A stretch of 64,000 nt of DNA from NCBI RefSeq assembly GCF_004216905.1, contig NZ_SGXJ01000003.1, positions 310,001-374,000 on the forward strand, in the 5' to 3' direction. The notes below the pieces were generated by a model, which ran no database searches, had not been told where the DNA came from, and saw nothing but the letters and a program-made list of their open reading frames with translations. A program made the translations under genes and the position numbers. Below, one piece after another: positions 1 to 8,631 of the stretch. Within the stretch, counting starts at the first letter, position 1; each line of letters begins with the position of its first letter. The stretch is from Kribbella sp. VKM Ac-2569 (GTDB lineage Bacteria > Actinomycetota > Actinomycetes > Propionibacteriales > Kribbellaceae).

Positions 1-61
1 GGTGTCGGCCGGACCGGCGTTGGCTCGAACGGAATGGCCCGTCGAGCTGAAGGAGGACCCG

Positions 62-265
62 ATGCCAAGCATCCGGATCACGGCCGCCGCGGTTGCTCGC
101 GAGGCGATCCGTCATCTGAGCGACAGCCGCGGCGCGCCGGTGATGTTCGTCCAGTCCGGCGGTTGTCGCGCCGGCAGTACGCCGATGTGCTACCCGGGGA
201 ACGAGTTCCTGGTAGTGGTCGAATCGACTACGCCGAACACGTCGAGGGGAGAGGTTGGCGCGTAG
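62..265 (+). pseudogene. Truncated DUF779 family gene
   Basis: The ATG at 62 follows a strong AAGGAGG ribosome site (about 51-57). The first 50 or so residues match the DUF779 family, small proteins often encoded beside aldehyde dehydrogenases, including the FVQSGGC and STPMCYP segments. One cysteine of the usual CC pair is Arg. After the EFLV block the similarity stops and the frame ends at 67 residues, whereas family members run to about 110-125. The lost part would hold the second half of the domain. The 3' end overlaps the end of nadB on the other strand by 38 bp, which fits a deletion joining the two genes. A frameshift without deletion is possible. No function is assigned. Confidence 0.6.
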
Positions 266-1742
266 TCGGGCGGCCTTCTTGGTCGAGGCGTACGACTGTG
301 TGCTTGTCCCATCGTTCGTCGGCGTGCGGATGGTCGGAACGCCAGTGGCAGCCGCGGCTGTCTTGTCGTGCGGTCGCCGCGACGACGACAGCCCGCGCCA
401 CCGTCGCGAGCGGTCCGGTGCCCATGGTGTCGAGCTCGTCCGCGGCGGCGTTCAGACCGGCGCCGTCGCGACGGATGCCGGCGTACCTGCTGAGGATCGT
501 GCGAATCCGCTCCGGTTCACGATCATCGCCGAGCGTGAGCTCACGGGCGCGGCCGAGGTCCTTCGCGGGGAGGTCGAGGGTCAGGGCCGTTGCGACGCGT
601 CGCCCGAAGACGAGTCCTTCCAGCAGGCTGTTCGAGGCGAGCCGGTTGGCCCCGTGTACCCCGGTCGCGGCGACCTCGCCGACTGCGTACAGGCCGGGTA
701 CGTCGGTTGCGCCGTTCCGATCGGTTCGAACGCCGCCGCACAGGAAGTGTTCGGCCGGCGCGACCGGGATCTGCTCGGACAACAGGTCGACGCCGATGCG
801 TGCGCACGAGGCCAGTACGGTCGGGAACCGCTTCCGGAGTACGTCCGGCGCGACATCTGTCGCATCCAGCCAGACATGGTCTGATCCGTCGCGGCGCATC
901 GTCGCCTCGATCGCCCGAGCGACGACGTCTCGGGGCGCCAGGTCGGCTCGCGGATGCCGTCCGGCCATGATCCGACGGCCGCGGACGTCGCGCAGTACGG
1001 CGCCTTCACCTCGGACTGCCTCGGTGACCAGGGGCAACTGACCGGTGGTCTCACCGGTGTGGAGCGCGGTCGGGTGGAACTGGACGAACTCCATGTCCAC
1101 CAGCGACGCGCCGGCTCGCAGCGCCAAGGCGATCCCGTCACCGCGCACCGTCGCGGGATTGGTGCTGGCCAGGTACGCGTTGCCGATACCGCCGGTGGCC
1201 AGTACGACGGCGCGCGCCTCGATCTGCCTGAGTTCGGTGCCCGTCTCGGCGAGCACCCCGACCACGCTTCCGGACTCCGACTGAAGCAGACCGACGGTAC
1301 GCCCGGTCACCGTCTGAACGCTGCTTCGCTGCAGGGCGCTCAGGAGTGCGCGATGAACCTCAGCACCGGTGGCGTCACCGCCTGCGTGCACGATCCGGGG
1401 ACGACTGTGGCCGCCTTCCAGCGTCCTCGACAGCGAGCCGGCACCGTCACGGTCGAAGCGCGCCCCGTGAGCGATGAGTTCGGCAAGCCGCTGCGGTCCC
1501 TCCTCGACCAGCGCACGGACATTCCGGGGATCGCAGAATCCCGCGCCCGCGACCTCGGTGTCGTGCCGGTGGTCGAGCGGATCGTCCTCGCCGTACGCGG
1601 CCGAGATGCCACCCTGCGCCCAGGGCGTGCTGCCGTCGCCGGCACTGAGCAGGATCACCTGACGGGTCGCCGCGAGACCGAGTGCGGTTGACACGCCCGC
1701 CACGCCGGAGCCGATGACAACGACATCGGCCACGCGCGTCAT
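228..1742 (-). CDS. nadB: L-aspartate oxidase NadB
   Basis: This flavoenzyme oxidises L-aspartate to iminoaspartate, the first step of de novo NAD synthesis, in the cytoplasm. The 504-residue product opens with an FAD-binding Rossmann motif (GSGVAG, about residues 12-17). It carries the family's [11 protein letters not shown] block, the [14 protein letters not shown] segment and a C-terminal [18 protein letters not shown] block typical of the succinate dehydrogenase/aspartate oxidase flavoprotein family. The length is close to normal. The start ATG overlaps the nadA stop by 4 bp, so the two are translationally coupled. The product is used directly by NadA, encoded just upstream. Its far end runs into the remnant DUF779 gene, so the last residues may not be ancestral. 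Confidence 0.95.
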   Translation of the reverse strand: MTRVADVVVIGSGVAGVSTALGLAATRQVILLSAGDGSTPWAQGGISAAYGEDDPLDHRHDTEVAGAGFCDPRNVRALVEEGPQRLAELIAHGARFDRDGAGSLSRTLEGGHSRPRIVHAGGDATGAEVHRALLSALQRSSVQTVTGRTVGLLQSESGSVVGVLAETGTELRQIEARAVVLATGGIGNAYLASTNPATVRGDGIALALRAGASLVDMEFVQFHPTALHTGETTGQLPLVTEAVRGEGAVLRDVRGRRIMAGRHPRADLAPRDVVARAIEATMRRDGSDHVWLDATDVAPDVLRKRFPTVLASCARIGVDLLSEQIPVAPAEHFLCGGVRTDRNGATDVPGLYAVGEVAATGVHGANRLASNSLLEGLVFGRRVATALTLDLPAKDLGRARELTLGDDREPERIRTILSRYAGIRRDGAGLNAAADELDTMGTGPLATVARAVVVAATARQDSRGCHWRSDHPHADERWDKHTVVRLDQEGRPTTRQPLPSTCSA

Positions 1743-2719
1743 CGAGCCCCCGCAGGCTTGCCGATGGCAACCATCCGCTCGACCGAACGCCGTGCCCGCT
1801 CGACGACCTCAGGCGGTAGCTGGATCTCGTCGCGTCCCTCCCGCAGGCACCGCACCAGCAGCTCCGGGGTGATCATCTTCATGAAGCGGCACGAGGCCTT
1901 CGGGTTCACCGGCAGGAACGTCGTGTGATGGTTGACCTTGCGAAGCTGATGGAGCATGCCGATCTCCGTCGCGACCAGAGCCGTCTTCGCCGTCAGGCCG
2001 CGAGCGGTGTCCAACATGCCGGCGGTGGAGAGGATATGGGTCCGCTCGGCCGGAAGATCACCCATGCCGGCGAGCCAGACGGCCGACGACGCGCAGCCGC
2101 ACTCGGGGTGCACGAGGACTTCGGCCTCGGGATCGGCGGCTACCTGAGCGCGCAGGTCGGCCGCGCTGATGCCGGCATGCACATGGCACTCGCCCATCCA
2201 CACCTCGATGTTGTCCCGGCCGGTCTGTCGCCGGACGTGGGCGCCGAGGAACTGATCGGGCAGGAACAAGACCGGCTGATCCGCCGGAATCGAGTTCACC
2301 ACCTCCACTGCGTTGGACGAGGTACAACAGATGTCGGCCTCGGCCTTCACCGCCGCGCTGGTGTTGACATAGGCAACAACAACCGCCTCGGGGTGGTCAG
2401 CCTTCCAGGCCCGTAACTGGTCGGCGTCGATGGTGTCCGCCAGCGAGCAGCCCGCCTGGGCCGTCGGGATCAACACGGTCTTGTCGGGGCTGAGAAGTTT
2501 GGCCGTCTCCGCCATGAAGTGCACGCCGCAGAACACGATCGTGGACGCCTCGGTACTGGCCGCGATGCGCGACAGTGCGAGTGAGTCGCCGACGTGGTCG
2601 GCCACGTCCTGGATCGCCGGTTCCTGGTAGTTGTGGGCGAGAATCACAGCATCCCGCTCCTGGGCGAGGCGCCGTACCTCTTCCTGCCAGCTGATTGCCG
2701 TGCGCTGACCAACGGTCAC
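1739..2719 (-). CDS. nadA: Quinolinate synthase NadA
   Basis: NadA condenses iminoaspartate with dihydroxyacetone phosphate to quinolinate using a [4Fe-4S] cluster. The LAHNYQ segment near the N-terminus, [27 protein letters not shown] and the [10 protein letters not shown] block supply the conserved cysteines. I chose the GTG at 2719 because GAAGGA lies 6 nt before it. An ATG at 2770 is also open, but would place coding sequence across the palindromic operator at 2741-2763. This start gives 326 residues, a normal length. The gene is followed by nadB with a 4-bp overlap and lies 75 bp after nadC. The operator between nadC and nadA suggests a second NrtR-controlled promoter for nadAB. Confidence 0.95.
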   Translation of the reverse strand: MTVGQRTAISWQEEVRRLAQERDAVILAHNYQEPAIQDVADHVGDSLALSRIAASTEASTIVFCGVHFMAETAKLLSPDKTVLIPTAQAGCSLADTIDADQLRAWKADHPEAVVVAYVNTSAAVKAEADICCTSSNAVEVVNSIPADQPVLFLPDQFLGAHVRRQTGRDNIEVWMGECHVHAGISAADLRAQVAADPEAEVLVHPECGCASSAVWLAGMGDLPAERTHILSTAGMLDTARGLTAKTALVATEIGMLHQLRKVNHHTTFLPVNPKASCRFMKMITPELLVRCLREGRDEIQLPPEVVERARRSVERMVAIGKPAGAR

Positions 2720-2740
2720 AACAGATCCTTCTTTCGGGAG

Positions 2741-2763
2741 GTTTTCGCTTGATAAGCGATAAC
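2741..2763. promoter_or_regulatory. Probable NrtR operator upstream of nadAB
   Basis: The site reads GTTTTCGCTT, five variable bases, then GCGATAAC. The outer arms GTTTTCGC and GCGATAAC are complementary at 7 of 8 positions. It ends 22 bp before the chosen nadA start. The same two conserved blocks recur at 3684-3706 in front of nadC and nrtR, with only the five central bases differing. NrtR proteins are known to bind 20-odd-bp palindromes upstream of nad genes; assignment to this NrtR is inferred from position and repetition. Confidence 0.8.
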
Positions 2764-2794
2764 TGGGCATGGTAATGCCGTGACGATCCCTGGT

Positions 2795-3661
2795 TCACCC
2801 GGGGACGCGGGTCACCAGCAGACTGATGTCAAGTGCGGTAGGGGAGTGGGTCAGGGCGCCGACCGAAATGGCATCGACGCCGGTGGCGGCGACATCCGCA
2901 ATGGTGTCCACGGTGATGTTGCCGGAGGCCTCGAGCCGGGTGGCGGATCCGGAGGCGTTGCGCCGCTCGACGATCAGGGCCATCTGCTCGACCGGCATGT
3001 TGTCCAGCAGGATCCACTCGACCTGGCAGTCCAGTGCTTCGCGGGCCTCCTCGGCAGTGGTGACTTCGACCTCGATCGCCATGCAGTTGTCCTCGGCGGC
3101 CATGCCGTCCCGGACCCGGCGAACGGCCGGGAGGACGCCGCCGGCCGCGGCGAGATGGTTCTCCTTGAGCAGCACCATGGCCGACAGGTCGAGCCGGTGG
3201 TTGGTCCCGCCGCCGCAACTCACGGCGTACTTGTCCATGGCCCGGAGGCCGGGTGCTGTCTTTCGGGTGTCGAGGAGCGCGATCGGGCGCCCATCGATCG
3301 CGGCAACGAACGCCGACGTGAGGGTTGCGATGCCCGACATCCGTTGTGCGAAGTTCAGCGCCACCCGCTCGCCGGTGATGACCGACCGCGCCGGGCCGCT
3401 GATCCACGCCAGCGGCTGCCCCGCGACAACCGGATCACCGTCGGCAACAGCCGTCCGCACCGTCACGGTGGGATCGACGGCGGCATACACCTCCTGTACA
3501 GCAGTCAGACCGGCCACGCGACCGGACTGCTTGGCGATCATCGTCGCCTCGGCCTCCAGCGCCTCCGGGACGCTCCATCGGGTGGTGACATCGTCTGCCG
3601 CCTGGTCCTCGATCAGTGCGGCCGCCACCGCGGTCCGGATCGTCTCCGTCGTCAGTTGCAT
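2795..3661 (-). CDS. nadC: Nicotinate-nucleotide pyrophosphorylase NadC
   Basis: NadC converts quinolinate and phosphoribosyl pyrophosphate to nicotinate mononucleotide, CO2 and pyrophosphate. The 288-residue protein has the family signatures ALNFAQRMSGIAT, LLDTRKTAPGLRAMDKYAV, GGGTNHRLDLS and LLKENH, which form the quinolinate and PRPP pocket, and a C-terminal beta-barrel segment ending in ISVGALTHS. I chose the ATG at 3661, preceded by a GGAGA ribosome site about 12 nt upstream. The open frame continues to 4132, but that stretch has no family similarity and lies opposite nrtR. The gene is first in the leftward nad group, with an NrtR-type palindrome 22 bp ahead of its start. Confidence 0.95.
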   Translation of the reverse strand: MQLTTETIRTAVAAALIEDQAADDVTTRWSVPEALEAEATMIAKQSGRVAGLTAVQEVYAAVDPTVTVRTAVADGDPVVAGQPLAWISGPARSVITGERVALNFAQRMSGIATLTSAFVAAIDGRPIALLDTRKTAPGLRAMDKYAVSCGGGTNHRLDLSAMVLLKENHLAAAGGVLPAVRRVRDGMAAEDNCMAIEVEVTTAEEAREALDCQVEWILLDNMPVEQMALIVERRNASGSATRLEASGNITVDTIADVAATGVDAISVGALTHSPTALDISLLVTRVPG

Positions 3662-3683
3662 CTGCTGCCCTGCTCTCCGTGAT

Positions 3684-3706
3684 GTTTTCGCTTCCGAGGC
3701 GATAAC
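3684..3706. promoter_or_regulatory. Probable NrtR operator between nadC and nrtR
   Basis: This is the second copy of the palindrome seen at 2741-2763: GTTTTCGCTT, five different central bases, GCGATAAC. It sits in the 48-bp gap between the divergent nadC and nrtR starts, so one bound dimer could repress both nadC and the repressor's own gene. Confidence 0.82.
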
Positions 3707-3709
3707 TAG

Positions 3710-4435
3710 ATGCACGCTACCATCGGCCTCGTGCCCACAGCCAAGAAAGGTGATCCGGTTAACTTCCCCAGCTACCCGCACGAGGTGCTCGCCGTGGTCC
3801 TGTCCGTTCGCGACGGCAGGCTGTGCGTGCTGCTGTGGAAACGCGCACGGAGCCCGTACCGCGGCCGCTGCGCGCTTCCCGGCGGCGGGGTCGAGCCCAC
3901 GGAGCGGCTCCGGGACGCCATCACCGGGCACCTTGCGACGAAGGTCGACGTTCGCGACGTCGCGCACCTCGAACAGTTGGCCACGCACAGTGCGATCGAT
4001 CGTGATCCGCGGGCCCGCGTGCTGGCGACGGGCTACCTGGGCCTTGTTCCGTCCGACGTACAGCCGAAGCTTCCGTCCGACACCCAGTGGCACCCCGTCG
4101 ACGAGTTGCCGCGAACCGCGTTCGATCATCACTACTTCATCGATGCCGCGGTCGCGCGGTTGCGCGCGAAACTGTCGTACACGAACATCGGTTTCGCGCT
4201 GGCTCCGCTGGAGTTCACCATTGCGGAGCTACGTGATCTGTTCGGTGCCGCACTCGGCTACGAGCTCGGCGCCACCAATCTCACCCGCGTCCTGACCCGC
4301 AGGCACGTGATCGACCCTACCGAACGGCGAGCCAGCCCCGGCCAGAGCGGCGGCCGTCCTGCGACCGTCTACAAGTTCGTGGCCCGCGAGCTGACCGTCA
4401 CCGATCCGTTCGCAGTACTCCGCCCACCCCGCTGA
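3710..4435 (+). CDS. nrtR: NrtR, Nudix-related repressor of NAD synthesis genes
   Basis: This is a transcriptional repressor built from an N-terminal Nudix-like sensor domain (about residues 24-150) and a C-terminal winged helix (about 155-235). The Nudix box is degenerate: LPGGGVEPTERL is kept, but the catalytic REXXEE is replaced by GHLATK, as expected for a sensor that binds ADP-ribose rather than hydrolysing it. The LSYTNIGFALAP linker, GATNLTRVLTRR and SGGRPATVYKF segments are characteristic of mycobacterial-type NrtR. The start at 3710 lies three bases after the operator and has no evident ribosome site, so a leaderless transcript or the GTG at 3731 is possible. Divergent placement from nadC and the two palindromes support autoregulated control of nadC and nadAB. 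Confidence 0.92.
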   Translation: MHATIGLVPTAKKGDPVNFPSYPHEVLAVVLSVRDGRLCVLLWKRARSPYRGRCALPGGGVEPTERLRDAITGHLATKVDVRDVAHLEQLATHSAIDRDPRARVLATGYLGLVPSDVQPKLPSDTQWHPVDELPRTAFDHHYFIDAAVARLRAKLSYTNIGFALAPLEFTIAELRDLFGAALGYELGATNLTRVLTRRHVIDPTERRASPGQSGGRPATVYKFVARELTVTDPFAVLRPPR

Positions 4436-4524
4436 CGCCGACGCAGAAGACCCTGGCCCCAACCACCGTCGTCGCCGGTCATCGTGCTGGTCGTGTTCTC
4501 GGGTGCTGGAGGAGCACGAGGCGC

Positions 4525-5355
4525 CTACACATGTCGACACGCCGTTGGGGTGGTTCGGGTCAGCCGCTTGAACGCGGTGGCGAAGTACTGCGTGCTGGCG
4601 AAGCCGAGGGAGTGCGCGATCTCGGTGACCGGCAGATCGGTCTCGCCGAGCAAGGTGCGGGCGTGCTCGATCTTGCTGCGGAGTATGAACTCGCCCGGCG
4701 GCACGCCGAGCTCCTGGCGGAACTGTGCGTGCAGGCGGGCCGGTGACAGGCCGACGGCGCGGCTGAGCATCGGCACGGTGATCGTCTCGCCGAGATGTTC
4801 TGCGACGTACTGCCTACTCCGCTCTACCACCGCCGACACCGGCCGCGCCTGGTCGGAGGCGCTCGCCGTCACTGTCCGGACCAGGAACTGCGCGAGGGAC
4901 ATCGCTGCCTGGAGTCGGGCGAGCTCGCTCGTCTGGCCGCTGAGCTGCGCGATCGCGTCGTCCAAGAGGAACCCTGCCTCGGGGTGTGCTCGGAACTGCC
5001 GGGTCGGGATGCCCAGTAGCGCCTGGGTCAGCTGTCGTCGGCGGGTGCTGTCCAGGTAGAGCAGCGGCGAGTCACGGACGCGGACGATCAGCCAGTACAG
5101 CACGCCCTTGTCCTCGGGCTCGCCGGCACTGTCGTGCTGCTCGTCCGGGAGGGTGACGAACTGGTCGCCGCCGCTGAGCTGATAGACCCGGTCGCCCAGC
5201 CGGTAGCGCTGCCGTCCCCGGGCCAGGAAGCAGACCTCGACGCAGCCGGGGTGGGAGTGCGCGCCGAGTACGTCGTGCGCATACGAGTACCGATAGCGGC
5301 CGAGGGTGACGACTCCGGGCAGGCCAGGATCCTGCAGCTCGAGTCGGTCGGCCAT
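4525..5355 (-). CDS. AraC family transcriptional regulator
   Basis: The 276-residue protein has an N-terminal cupin-like ligand domain (about 1-140; the HSHPGCVEVCFLARG strand pair resembles a sugar-binding pocket) and a C-terminal AraC DNA-binding domain with two helix-turn-helix units (about 175-270, including VGLSPARLHAQFRQELG and IAHSLGFASTQYFATAFKR). It is divergent from a phytanoyl-CoA-dioxygenase-like gene, with 65 bp between starts. Control of that neighbour is the likely role, by analogy with many AraC/PhyH pairs in actinobacteria. The ligand is unknown; a carbohydrate is possible from the domain type. It converges with nrtR across a 89-bp gap in which I see no clear terminator. Confidence 0.88.
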   Translation of the reverse strand: MADRLELQDPGLPGVVTLGRYRYSYAHDVLGAHSHPGCVEVCFLARGRQRYRLGDRVYQLSGGDQFVTLPDEQHDSAGEPEDKGVLYWLIVRVRDSPLLYLDSTRRRQLTQALLGIPTRQFRAHPEAGFLLDDAIAQLSGQTSELARLQAAMSLAQFLVRTVTASASDQARPVSAVVERSRQYVAEHLGETITVPMLSRAVGLSPARLHAQFRQELGVPPGEFILRSKIEHARTLLGETDLPVTEIAHSLGFASTQYFATAFKRLTRTTPTACRHV

Positions 5356-5420
5356 GTTCGATCTTCTCTCGCGTTCGATTCCGGACGCAAGCAGTCGGAG
5401 CCGTCCCTAGCGTCGTAGTC

Positions 5421-6203
5421 ATGCTGAAAACAGACGATGTGGTCCGGTACCACGACCAGGGTTTCCTCGCGCTCGAGTCTTTCATCTCCGCCGAGGAGGT
5501 CGAGCGGATGCGTACGATCTATGACCGTCTCTTCGCCGAGCGGGCCGGACGTTCGGCCGGCGATCAGTTCGACCTGGCCGGTGCGGACGACGAGGAGAGC
5601 GAGGCCAACCTCCCGCAGATCCTCAACCCGTCGCGGTACGCGCCGGAGCTCCTGCGCAGCGAGACGCTCGATCGCGCGAAGGAGGTGCTGGCCGAGCTGC
5701 TCGGTCCGGAGGCGACGTTCGGCGGCGACCATGCGATCAACAAGCCGCCCCGGAACGGGGTCGAGACTCCCTGGCACCAGGACGAGGCGTACTGGAACCC
5801 GGCGGCCAGCTACCAGGCGCTGAGCATCTGGATCCCGTTGCAGGAGGCAACGGTTGACAACGGCTGCATGCATTTCGTCCCCGGCTCGCACCACGGCGAG
5901 GTGGTCCCGCATCGGCCGATCGGCGGCGACCCACGGGTGCACGGCCTCGAAGTGGAGCCCGGATCGGTCGATGTCTCCACCGCCGTGGTGTGCCCGATCC
6001 CGGCCGGCGGGGCGACGATCCACGCCAGCCGCACCCTGCACTACACGTCCCCGAACCGGTCCGCCGACCACCGGCGGGCGTACATCATCAGCGGCGGAAC
6101 CCCGGAGGAGCAGGCCGCCGCGCCGCGCGACTTCCCGTGGCAGGCCGCCCGGCGCACCGCACGTGAAGAGCGAGCCAACGCCGCCCGCCCCACGGACGGC
6201 TGA
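5421..6203 (+). CDS. Phytanoyl-CoA dioxygenase (PhyH) family protein
   Basis: This is a predicted Fe(II)/2-oxoglutarate oxygenase of 260 residues. The HxD iron-binding pair is in TPWHQDEAYW (about residues 114-123), and the distal histidine is probably in IHASRTLHYTSPNRS (about 201-215), followed by an Arg that may bind 2-oxoglutarate. The family hydroxylates diverse small molecules and the substrate cannot be read from sequence. The neighbouring AraC-type regulator with a cupin sensor suggests induction by an external compound. The start at 5421 is the only early ATG and aligns with the usual VVRYHDQGFLAL opening of the family. Confidence 0.85.
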   Translation: MLKTDDVVRYHDQGFLALESFISAEEVERMRTIYDRLFAERAGRSAGDQFDLAGADDEESEANLPQILNPSRYAPELLRSETLDRAKEVLAELLGPEATFGGDHAINKPPRNGVETPWHQDEAYWNPAASYQALSIWIPLQEATVDNGCMHFVPGSHHGEVVPHRPIGGDPRVHGLEVEPGSVDVSTAVVCPIPAGGATIHASRTLHYTSPNRSADHRRAYIISGGTPEEQAAAPRDFPWQAARRTAREERANAARPTDG

Positions 6204-6258
6204 CCGCCAGCGGCGCCAGCTGATTCACCGAGTGCGTAGCGGTCGTTGCCGGCAGCGT

Positions 6259-6654
6259 TTATGGGTGGCGGATGTAGTACTCGGTGAACTCGCGGCAGCG
6301 TCCTTCGTCGTCGAAGCGCATGATGAAGCAGTTCTCGTAGGTGCGGACGATGGGGCCGTCAGGCACTTCGCGGTAGCGCGACGTGCCGGTGGCCACCACG
6401 GTGTCACCGTCGACCGCGACCGGCGAGTATTCGGCCTCGTAGGTGCCGGGTGCGTCGCGGGTGGAGGCGTCGTCCGACGCGCTCTGTCCTAGCCAGGATG
6501 CGACGACGGCGTCCCGACCGGCGATCGGCTCGTCATACGGGTGGTAGCGGTACGCGATGTTCTCGCTGAACAGGCCCGCAATGTCGCCCGGATCGTAGGA
6601 CATCCACGCCTCGACGTACCGGTCGAGCCAGTCCCGAGCTGTCTCATGATCCAT
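6259..6654 (-). CDS. SnoaL-like / NTF2-fold protein
   Basis: The 131-residue single-domain protein has the pattern of the NTF2-like superfamily: an N-terminal helix with WLDRYVEAWMSYDPGDIAGLFSENIAYRYHPY, a GRDAVVASWL segment, and strands ending in FDDEGRCREFTEYYIRHP. Such domains act as small-molecule isomerases, hydratases or binding proteins; no activity can be assigned. A perfect 12-bp palindrome, TTCTCCGGAGAA, lies at 6678-6689, 24 bp before the start, and is a possible operator or part of the promoter. The gene is convergent with the dioxygenase gene and appears to be a single-gene unit. Confidence 0.8.
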   Translation of the reverse strand: MDHETARDWLDRYVEAWMSYDPGDIAGLFSENIAYRYHPYDEPIAGRDAVVASWLGQSASDDASTRDAPGTYEAEYSPVAVDGDTVVATGTSRYREVPDGPIVRTYENCFIMRFDDEGRCREFTEYYIRHP

Positions 6655-6898
6655 TGACCCACCTTAATCCGCGATCTTTCTCCGGAGAACGCAATGCGGT
6701 CGGCCCGATGGCGTCCGAGGCCGTGACAATCCCGTTTCTGCGATTGAGACTGGCGTCATCGATCGGGGTCTGCTCGGTGTTTTCGTGACTGGCTGGTCTC
6801 CAAATCGGTAGTGCACTGCCAGGGGGCAAGGGCACGTCACGACCGCGCGGTTTCGCTGGTCTGTGGCAGGCAGTAGGTGGGGACCGGGGAGGTTGATC

Positions 6899-8317
6899 AT
6901 GTCAGGTACGAACATGCCCGAACGCGGGTTCCAGATCAGTCGGCGGCAGGCTCTCGTGGCGCTCGGGTTGGCGGGGGTTGCCGGCGTGGACGCGGTCGCG
7001 AGTACGTCGAGCGCGTACGCCGGGGATCGCAGCGGCGTGCCGACGATCAGCGGACGCGTCGTGGCGGTCGGCATTCCCGGCGCGTCGGCGATCGCTCCGG
7101 TCGGCACATTCCTGCCCGGGAGTCCGATCAATTCCAATCCCGTCCTTGCGGCCTTCACACAGCCTGGCCGGGTGTGTGACCCGACGCGCATCGTGGTCGG
7201 GAGCAGGTCGAACTTCGGCGCCCCGAAGGCCAACGAGGATCAGGCGGCGGGGTCGTTCCTTTCCATCGATCCGGGCAGCGCCGATCTCGCCGTACCGGCC
7301 AGATTCGCGGCTTCGGGAGGGCAGGTGTCCGTGCTGGGCGGGGCCGTCCAGATGTACAGCGCGCAGAGCCCGAACTGGCGCAACGGTTTCTACACACCCG
7401 GTGCTGTGACCGCCGATCAGACGGCGGTCGCGAACCCGCTCGGTATGTCGATCAACAATGCCTTCGGCCGGTTCTGGCCGGCCAATGCGCCGTACGGGCT
7501 GAACGGCCCCGGCTCGTCGTCGATCGCCGATCCGGACGGCCGTCCACTCGCCGGTGCACTCAACCCGAGCACGGGTGGTGTCTACTTCGACGATGTCACC
7601 GGTCGTACCCCGACCCAGGTCGTTCCCGGCGCGATATCCAAGGCGGCAGTCGGTACGGCGCTGATCGGCCGATCCCCGGACGGCAGCGGGCGTGCCGTGT
7701 TCGCGGTCGTCGTGGCCGATGGGAGCGTCGTGCAGGAGCACACGGTGAAGGCGCTCGACGGTATCGCGCCAGCGGGTACGGTCCAGCCACTCGTCCATCG
7801 CTCCTGGGGCGATGCGAGCGGCCATCGCGGGCCGGTCTCGCTGCCGCGGCTCGGAGTCGTGATGAGCTATGCGCCCGAGCTCGTCCTCTACGTGAGTCAG
7901 CCCTTCGACGATTCGATCAAGGTGATCACGCTGACGATCGGTGGCCCGGGAGGCAACGAGGTCTTCGTGCCCAGCGGACTGCGCACCATCAGGTCGTCCG
8001 GCTTGGATCAACCGCTCGACCTCGCTCCGGTGCGGATCGAGATCGTGCATCCCGATCGGGCCAGCAACACGACGCTGCAGCCGGGCAGTGACTTCTACGT
8101 CTGCAACCGTGGCAACGACACGATCGTCCGGATGCAACAGGACGGCACGATCGTGGGCGTCCGCAGAGTTCGCGTGGGGTCTCACTCGCTCGGTGTTGCA
8201 CGGCTGAACGGCATCGCGACCTCGACCGACGGATCCAGGATCTGGGTGACCTACGTGGGCGCGCTGCCCGGCAGCGACGACGACCAAGGAGGCATCCTCG
8301 AGCTCCCCACCTTCTGA
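6899..8317 (+). CDS. Tat-exported protein with propeller-like repeats, function unknown
   Basis: The ATG at 6899 is preceded by GGGGAGG, so it is preferred over the GTG at 6863. The 472-residue product begins with a twin-arginine signal (SRRQALVALGLAG, then AYAG as a likely cleavage region near residue 39). The mature part is rich in Gly, Ser and Asp. Segments such as NRGNDTIVRMQQDGTIVG and LNGIATSTDGSRIWVTYVG resemble NHL/beta-propeller blades, and a SIDPGSADLAVPARF-type segment fits a secreted monitor of numerical data, but no catalytic residues are recognised. It is a monocistronic gene in the cell envelope or outside the cell. I do not recognise a named family. Confidence 0.75.
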   Translation: MSGTNMPERGFQISRRQALVALGLAGVAGVDAVASTSSAYAGDRSGVPTISGRVVAVGIPGASAIAPVGTFLPGSPINSNPVLAAFTQPGRVCDPTRIVVGSRSNFGAPKANEDQAAGSFLSIDPGSADLAVPARFAASGGQVSVLGGAVQMYSAQSPNWRNGFYTPGAVTADQTAVANPLGMSINNAFGRFWPANAPYGLNGPGSSSIADPDGRPLAGALNPSTGGVYFDDVTGRTPTQVVPGAISKAAVGTALIGRSPDGSGRAVFAVVVADGSVVQEHTVKALDGIAPAGTVQPLVHRSWGDASGHRGPVSLPRLGVVMSYAPELVLYVSQPFDDSIKVITLTIGGPGGNEVFVPSGLRTIRSSGLDQPLDLAPVRIEIVHPDRASNTTLQPGSDFYVCNRGNDTIVRMQQDGTIVGVRRVRVGSHSLGVARLNGIATSTDGSRIWVTYVGALPGSDDDQGGILELPTF

Positions 8318-8631
8318 CCGTCTCTATACGGTTGCCAGCAGCAACTTGCCTGATTCGTTCTCCAGGAAACACAACAGCTGGAGCACTGCGCCGACTGCAT
8401 GAGACGAAACAACCGTTTCAGTCTCCGAGGAGGAACACGCACCTTAACCACACGCCTGGAGCTCGGCGAGGAAGTCGTTGGACGGGGCTTTGCTGAGCGG
8501 CACGGGGCGAGCTGTTGCGGCGCCCGTGTGGCAAGACACGCGAACGGCGGCACGACTCAGACCACCGAGTGGCCGGCGGGCAGACGCTAGCCTTCCGGAG
8601 ACGAATCGATCACGGCCTCCGGAGGGACATC
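8318..8631. other. Intergenic region with an operator-like inverted repeat
   Basis: I see no convincing gene here. At 8401-8425 the two arms GAGACGAAAC and GTTTCAGTCTC pair over 10 bp with one unpaired A and a 4-nt spacer AACC, the form of a TetR-type operator. A weaker CTCCAG/CTGGAG repeat (8360-8383) precedes it. Both lie over 200 bp ahead of the next gene. A short leftward frame ending near 8450 might be a remnant but matches nothing I know. Confidence 0.4.

Noticed and set aside
2826-4295. Long open frame (489 codons) on the plus strand over nadC and nrtR
   Set aside because: It lies antisense to nadC and out of frame with nrtR, is extremely Ser/Arg/Thr-rich, and has no domain; it is a high-GC shadow.
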